Assembly: GCA_900095095.1 (NCBI GenBank)
Contig: FMBT01000534.1
Span: 1 to 61,243, forward strand
Direction: 5' to 3'
From: Fragilariopsis cylindrus CCMP1102
Taxonomy: Eukaryota > Bacillariophyta > Bacillariophyceae > Bacillariales > Bacillariaceae
Length of the DNA: 61,243 nt
Part shown: positions 57,201-61,243 of the stretch, piece by piece
How positions within the stretch are numbered: the first letter of the stretch is position 1
Layout: every line of letters starts with the position of its first letter
Program-made: the position numbers and the translations under genes
Notes under the pieces: generated by a model
What the model saw: only the letters and a program-made list of their open reading frames with translations
Told to the model about the DNA's origin: nothing
Database searches by the model: none

Positions 57201-57347
57201 AAGAAAAAGAATCAACAGCAGCAGCAGCAGTATAGTGATGAACGATCTACAGGAGAATATGTTGATGATGATGATGATGAAACGAGTTATGATTACGATA
57301 ATAATGTATATTCATACAACGAGGCTTGTATATCTTTACTGATATAA
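54241..57347 (+). CDS. RNase P/MRP protein subunit POP1, one frameshift
   Basis: An 82-codon frame from ATG 54241 contains the POP1 start (TFSSRRLPEIKKLYY). Around 54436-54465 the frame changes and the long frame, open to TAA/TGA at 57347, continues with VSGGGKVSSRHLRRRTTAHS, WLLTHLWHVKRFHTL, LGRKICPDLLLV and PIAFRRLLPID, all in POP1 order. The POPLD domain follows near residue 590-620 (QIRLLYEGGWGRLPVSKIHL), then the C-terminal part LPAILLVHIRLIDKGTLQPG, VSRGICHGIGVIGASRLLQY and GRVVRLANGSQSLQLLVRV. Large Asn/Ser/Gln insertions make it longer than animal POP1. POP1 is the largest shared protein of nuclear RNase P and RNase MRP and stabilises the RNA for pre-tRNA and rRNA processing. The break is consistent with one missing A in an AATAATAC tract. 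Confidence 0.85.
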
Positions 57348-57659
57348 AGTAAAAGAGGAAAAAAGAAAGGAAAGATAAACATATTGCGAACACATTTATT
57401 CTACTACTAATAGTAATAAATGTATCTGTAGAAACTATGAGCAATACTTTTTCTTACTTTAGATACTGTATATCACATTTATTGTTTGTTAATTATTGGT
57501 GTGTGTGTAGTCGAAAGCCAGAAAGAACCCATCACATATCACAGCTTTCAATGCTTCCGATCCGGTTGTTGACCAAAAACCGATAGCACGACCGCATGAA
57601 TCCAACAAGTGCTTGGAACATGATATTATTTACGTCCAGCGCTGTCCTTATTTATTTCT
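57348..57659. other. Convergent intergenic region
   Basis: Short AT-rich 3' region of POP1 and of the minus-strand remnant. No gene. Confidence 0.5.
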
Positions 57660-58250
57660 TTATTTACGAATTTCACCATCAAAGTAAGGAAACTTTTCAC
57701 TACAAACTGTTCCATCAGTCCAGTCAATCACACCAATTTCAAGGTATTTGACGATGTATTTCTGGCTTGGACCTTCGGCGGTAGCTTCTACGGTCGTGAA
57801 TCTGAAATTGCTTGAGGCCTCAATACCATGGAAAATAGATTGGGAAGTTAGTAAATTGTGTAGGGGAAATGTTCTCGCATCTGTGAAGTCTCGATATAGG
57901 GAGTGGCATTGTCGTACAATTGACCAGTGACAATACCATTAGGTTACCAAGAATGGGAAGAGGAATATTCTTTAGCCAGATAATTATTCAAGATTCAAGG
58001 CATACTGTTCGACTGGATATTAGTCTCCCATCCATACTCATCTTGAAAAGCAAGAATATGATTGATGTAACATCTTGTCGTATCGGATACCCATCCAGCA
58101 TAATCCTGTCCTCTAACCGCGGATATGGTGGCACCATGCCCTGGTTCATAATCAAAGCAAATGCCTGCATACTCATCCGATAGCTGATCATAGTTATCAC
58201 AGTCAATACCTAATCCAATTCCTCGTTTCTACGGTGGAGCAAGATCTTTA
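57660..58250 (-). pseudogene. Decayed gene of unknown family
   Basis: A minus-strand frame reads GIDCDNYDQLSDEYAGICFD, YEPGHGATISAVRGQDYAGW, RCYINHILAFQDEYGWETNI and, after a TGA, LNNYLAKEYSSSHSW, a TAA, GIVTGQLYDNATPYIETSQM. A shift near 57855 then gives SQSIFHGIEASSNFRFTTVE and YIVKYLEIGVIDWTDGTVC to TAA 57660. Composition is that of a folded, probably extracellular domain. Two in-frame stops plus a frameshift favour a pseudogene. I cannot name the family. Confidence 0.4.
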
Positions 58251-59177
58251 ATCGATCATCAATCATATAATATGGAAATTAGAAGTTCATAATGTGGGAT
58301 AAACATTATAATAAAACAATGATTTTATTGCGATCGCGCGCTAGTAGTAATTCTTACGTTGTTTCAATACTAAATTCGTTCCTTTGTCATCACATTTAAT
58401 AATTTGTCCGTCGTTTCATGTTTAGTAAAAAATAGTTAAAAATAGTTATTTATGCAACTGTAAGTACAATACGTACTGCATCCTTAAAAACCTAGGACGT
58501 CAATGGCAGAATTGTCGTAGATGTCGTCGCGATGATGACAGTTTAGGTAAGACGATTAAAACTACAAAGACTTTATCCTGGAATATTGTTCGAAGTACAG
58601 GCATAAGCATTTCCATTTCTTGCTTCGTACGAATTGAATGGTATGTTTGTGTAAGCAAGGTGTAGTGTAGTGTGAAGATTTGATTCGTTCAAAAGTAGTA
58701 CGCTAATAAAAGTAAACGAGTGCAGTACTACTGTAGTACGATATTTGTGTGTTTTTCTCTAAATGGGTTCTTAGTGTTACTGCTAGTTTTTTGTATGTTC
58801 TTTTCTTTCTTGAATCTCTAATGTATTGAGGGGTGTGAGTATCTATGATTTGTATATGATATATGATAAGTTCGAATGATTTATTCTCGATTTAAAAAAA
58901 AGAAAAAATACTTATCTGTCCGAGATGACAACTCGGTTGGTTCGAATTCGTCATGCGTGCTCTTATTGTTACTGTTGTTATTGTTTATTCTTGTGTCGTT
59001 TTTTAGCTCATGTATGTTGTATATTGTGAGTGTGTGAGTGTGTGAGCGTGTGAGCGTGTGAGCGTGAGTGTGAGGTTGGGGGGGGGGGGTGGGGGGGGGT
59101 GCATTGCGTTGTATGGTTGCGTTGTATAAGTATTATTAAATAAAATTACATTTGCCTTGGTTCGCAGTATCGTTAAA
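58251..59177. other. Intergenic with microsatellites
   Basis: No gene supported. GCAGTACTACTGTAGTACG (58722-58740) is the most complete TACTAC-T-GTAGTA palindrome. ATGAC/GTCAT flank a small hairpin at 58925-58954. TGTGAGCG units lie at about 59029-59072, followed by G runs broken by one T (59078-59099). Confidence 0.5.
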
Positions 59178-61243
59178 TCAATTCATCATTGCTGATAACT
59201 TTAGGGAACCTTCTATTGTTTTTGCTGCTATCTGTTCTGGTATATTCTTGAGTGGTTCAGGAACGATTGAACTTGAACCACCAGTGAATTTATCAAAATT
59301 AAAATGCTTTAGAAAATTATTGCGACCTCGTCGTTGTGAAAATGCGGAATGATCATGATCACTATGATATCCACGATCGATAGTAGGCCTAGTAAACCTA
59401 GTCGTACCGGTAGTAGCTGGACGCGCATTATTTCGCTTGATATGATGATCATCGTCATCATTGTCATTATCACTATAGTAATCTTCAAATTCGTTATAAT
59501 CATCGTCTTCATTGTTCTCGTCATCATCATTATCATTATTCACCCATGGTAAAAATGCTAATGATGAAGTTAATGATGAATTATTACTGTTGTTTTCATT
59601 ATTATTTTCATTTGTACGTTTTTGAATTTCTTGATCAAGTATATCACAAATTGAATTGAATGATGGACGGTCTTTTGGATTGGATGACCATGATTGGATC
59701 ATCATAGTATTTAATTCATTTGGTATTATATCTTCCATTGTTGATGGCCGACGACCACGTTTGATGACTAATTGAAAATGTTTATTCATTGTCATATCAG
59801 GAAATACTTCTTTCAGGGACATACATTCCCAAAATAACATTGAATAACTAAACACGTCCGCACTAAACCCATATGCCTTACATCGAGCAACTTCCGGAGC
59901 CATGAACAAACGAGAACCCGTCAATCCTGTTGTATTACGATATTGATCACTATCATCATTATCATTGTTATTGTATCTATTATTATTGATTCTGTCGCGT
60001 TCTTTTAATTCTTTTGATAAACCAAAATCATACACAACCCAATTCTCATTAGTTAAACCAACATTTTCTGGTTTCAAATCACGATATATAATACGTTTCG
60101 AATGCAAATATTGCATTGCTTGTGCAACATCATAACATGCATCTAATCTATCCAAGAAGAATTCATTTTGTTTCTGATATAAATTCAATTTTTCTTTTTC
60201 GTGTTGTCTAACCAACATCCATTTTGGTACATGTTCTAATAATGGACGTGGTGTTGGTGATAATGCTAAATTTTCTTCTCTATTCAATTGTGACCATGTT
60301 TGAATCTGTACTTGAAGTGTTGATCGTAATTTATCCATAATTATTCCATACCGTCCATTGGGACGTTCAACATATCCTAATATACCACGTATACGTATAA
60401 TATTTGGATGTGACAATGCTGATAATAATTTTGCTTCTGATGCCATATCAACTGCAGCAACACGTTTCTTCTTATCAGATGGTATATCCTCACGGACTAA
60501 TTTTACAGCATACCCATCAAAATTATCATTATTTTCAGCATCCCCAGCACGTTTAATCATATATCCTTTACAATCCTTCAGTTTTAGCGCATGACGACGA
60601 TAACGATGTGATTTGTGATTTTGATCTCGTGCGTTGTTGTTATTATCACCAGTACCACTACTTTCTTCATCGGATGATAAATTAATAATTGTATCACTTT
60701 GTATATGAGGTGGTTTAAAATCTTCTTCGCCACATTCCTTTATAACATCAATCTTACGCCTAATATATGCATCTAATGTTGTTTCGTTGTTAACAAATAA
60801 GTCAGCATTCAATGGTAATGTCATTGATGCACCAACTGGACCACCATTATCAGAATGTCTTCTACTAGGCATACCAGCTGAAGTTGATTCTCTTAATGAT
60901 TCACGTGAGGTTTTACTTGTAATGCTATCTGAATTGCTACTACAAGTTGTACAAGTACTATTATTAAGTATACAGTTTTCAATCATAATAGTTTCATCAT
61001 CTGAATATGGTGGTGGTTGACGTTCCAATGATTCAATTTCGTATACGGTACCGAATTCCCCTTCACCGATTTGACCTCCCAAAGATAGTTCTGTATTGTG
61101 TAAGAGTGAGTGGGAGATAGACAATGAAAGAAGTGATACAGTGAGTTGAGAATCAATGTTTGAAAAGAGAGAGAGAGAGACAGATTTCTTTTTATCTGTA
61201 TTTTTTTTTTTAAATGTACGTACCTCTTGGTGCAAATCTTGGT
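59178..61243 (-). CDS. Protein kinase with long insertion in the N lobe, partial (5' end outside window)
   Basis: On the minus strand an upstream exon ends at 61224 (donor GTACGTAC) and the main exon runs 61090-59178; the split codon gives Glu (APR-E-LSLGG). The 636 visible residues of the main exon hold a Gly-rich loop (GEGEFGTV), then an unusual insertion of about 170 residues before the ATP-binding Lys (FDGYAVKLVRED). Next are the alphaC Glu region (MASEAKLLSALSHPNIIRIR), the catalytic loop IIYRDLKPENVG with YRD for HRD, VYDFGLSKEL (DFG), GSRLFMAPEVARCKAYGFSA (APE) and PKDRPSFNSICDILDQE at the end. All catalytic residues are present, so it should be active, probably a Ser/Thr or TKL-like kinase. 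The tail is Asp/Asn-rich. Everything 5' of the Gly loop lies outside the window. Confidence 0.85.
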   Translation of the reverse strand, partial: QDLHQEVRTFKKKNTDKKKSVSLSLFSNIDSQLTVSLLSLSISHSLLHNTELSLGGQIGEGEFGTVYEIESLERQPPPYSDDETIMIENCILNNSTCTTCSSNSDSITSKTSRESLRESTSAGMPSRRHSDNGGPVGASMTLPLNADLFVNNETTLDAYIRRKIDVIKECGEEDFKPPHIQSDTIINLSSDEESSGTGDNNNNARDQNHKSHRYRRHALKLKDCKGYMIKRAGDAENNDNFDGYAVKLVREDIPSDKKKRVAAVDMASEAKLLSALSHPNIIRIRGILGYVERPNGRYGIIMDKLRSTLQVQIQTWSQLNREENLALSPTPRPLLEHVPKWMLVRQHEKEKLNLYQKQNEFFLDRLDACYDVAQAMQYLHSKRIIYRDLKPENVGLTNENWVVYDFGLSKELKERDRINNNRYNNNDNDDSDQYRNTTGLTGSRLFMAPEVARCKAYGFSADVFSYSMLFWECMSLKEVFPDMTMNKHFQLVIKRGRRPSTMEDIIPNELNTMMIQSWSSNPKDRPSFNSICDILDQEIQKRTNENNNENNSNNSSLTSSLAFLPWVNNDNDDDENNEDDDYNEFEDYYSDNDNDDDDHHIKRNNARPATTGTTRFTRPTIDRGYHSDHDHSAFSQRRGRNNFLKHFNFDKFTGGSSSIVPEPLKNIPEQIAAKTIEGSLKLSAMMN

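Noticed and set aside
58925-58954. tRNA-like T-arm (GGTTCGAATTC) in a small hairpin
   Set aside because: No acceptor, D or anticodon stems can be formed around it.

Overview
This is nuclear DNA from a microbial eukaryote, most likely a diatom or a close photosynthetic stramenopile. Spliceosomal introns are short (about 130-650 bases) with GTAAGT/GTACGT/GTATGT donors and AG acceptors that restore frame exactly. The bS21 ribosomal protein carries a signal peptide ending in a TA-FAP cleavage site, and two other proteins have ASAF- or HAF-like sites; this bipartite 'ASAFAP' plastid leader is typical of diatoms. Intergenic DNA is AT-rich, full of microsatellites, and coding regions carry long Asn, Gln, Ser, Thr and Asp runs. 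I saw no prokaryotic operon, CRISPR array, rRNA, convincing tRNA or recognisable transposase.

Layout. 1-5.0 kb: a coiled-coil protein and a three-exon GT92-like glycosyltransferase. 5.9-16.4 kb: a secreted/plastid protein, a two-exon von Willebrand A-related protein with rearranged domains, a small membrane protein, a three-exon unknown and a two-exon beta-helix protein. 16.4-24.4 kb: sparse DNA with dispersed degenerate repeats, an orphan ESCRT-II SNF8-like exon, a myristoylated small protein, a Gln/His-rich repeat protein and a broken MYND zinc-finger gene. 24.8-34 kb: a frame-broken O-fucosyltransferase-like gene, an unknown gene, a decayed membrane protein, a frame-broken BTB gene and decayed coding DNA. 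34.5-41.6 kb: plastid bS21, a 1007-residue PPR protein and a four-exon type I membrane protein. 43.3-47.7 kb: overlapping PDZ and Sin3-type PAH reading frames that probably form one gene. 48.6-58.3 kb: a plastid-targeted unknown, a degraded Kazal-repeat gene, a second PPR gene with many frameshifts, RNase P/MRP subunit POP1 and a decayed gene. 59.2 kb to the end: a protein kinase that runs off the window.

The genes are unrelated housekeeping and accessory loci rather than a pathway. The main shared themes are organelle gene expression (bS21, two PPR proteins), RNA processing (POP1) and glycosylation (GT92, O-fucosyltransferase-like). The strongest window-wide anomaly is that many genes are broken by single-base frameshifts, mostly consistent with one missing A or T in a short run, while the encoded protein stays recognisable on both sides. 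Because this includes POP1, normally essential and single-copy, residual assembly deletions are at least as likely as pseudogenes. The most unusual biology is the vWA-related gene, whose metal-site strand lies after, not before, the rest of its domain, together with two copies of an unrecognised Trp/Gly module. All splice joins were worked out by eye.
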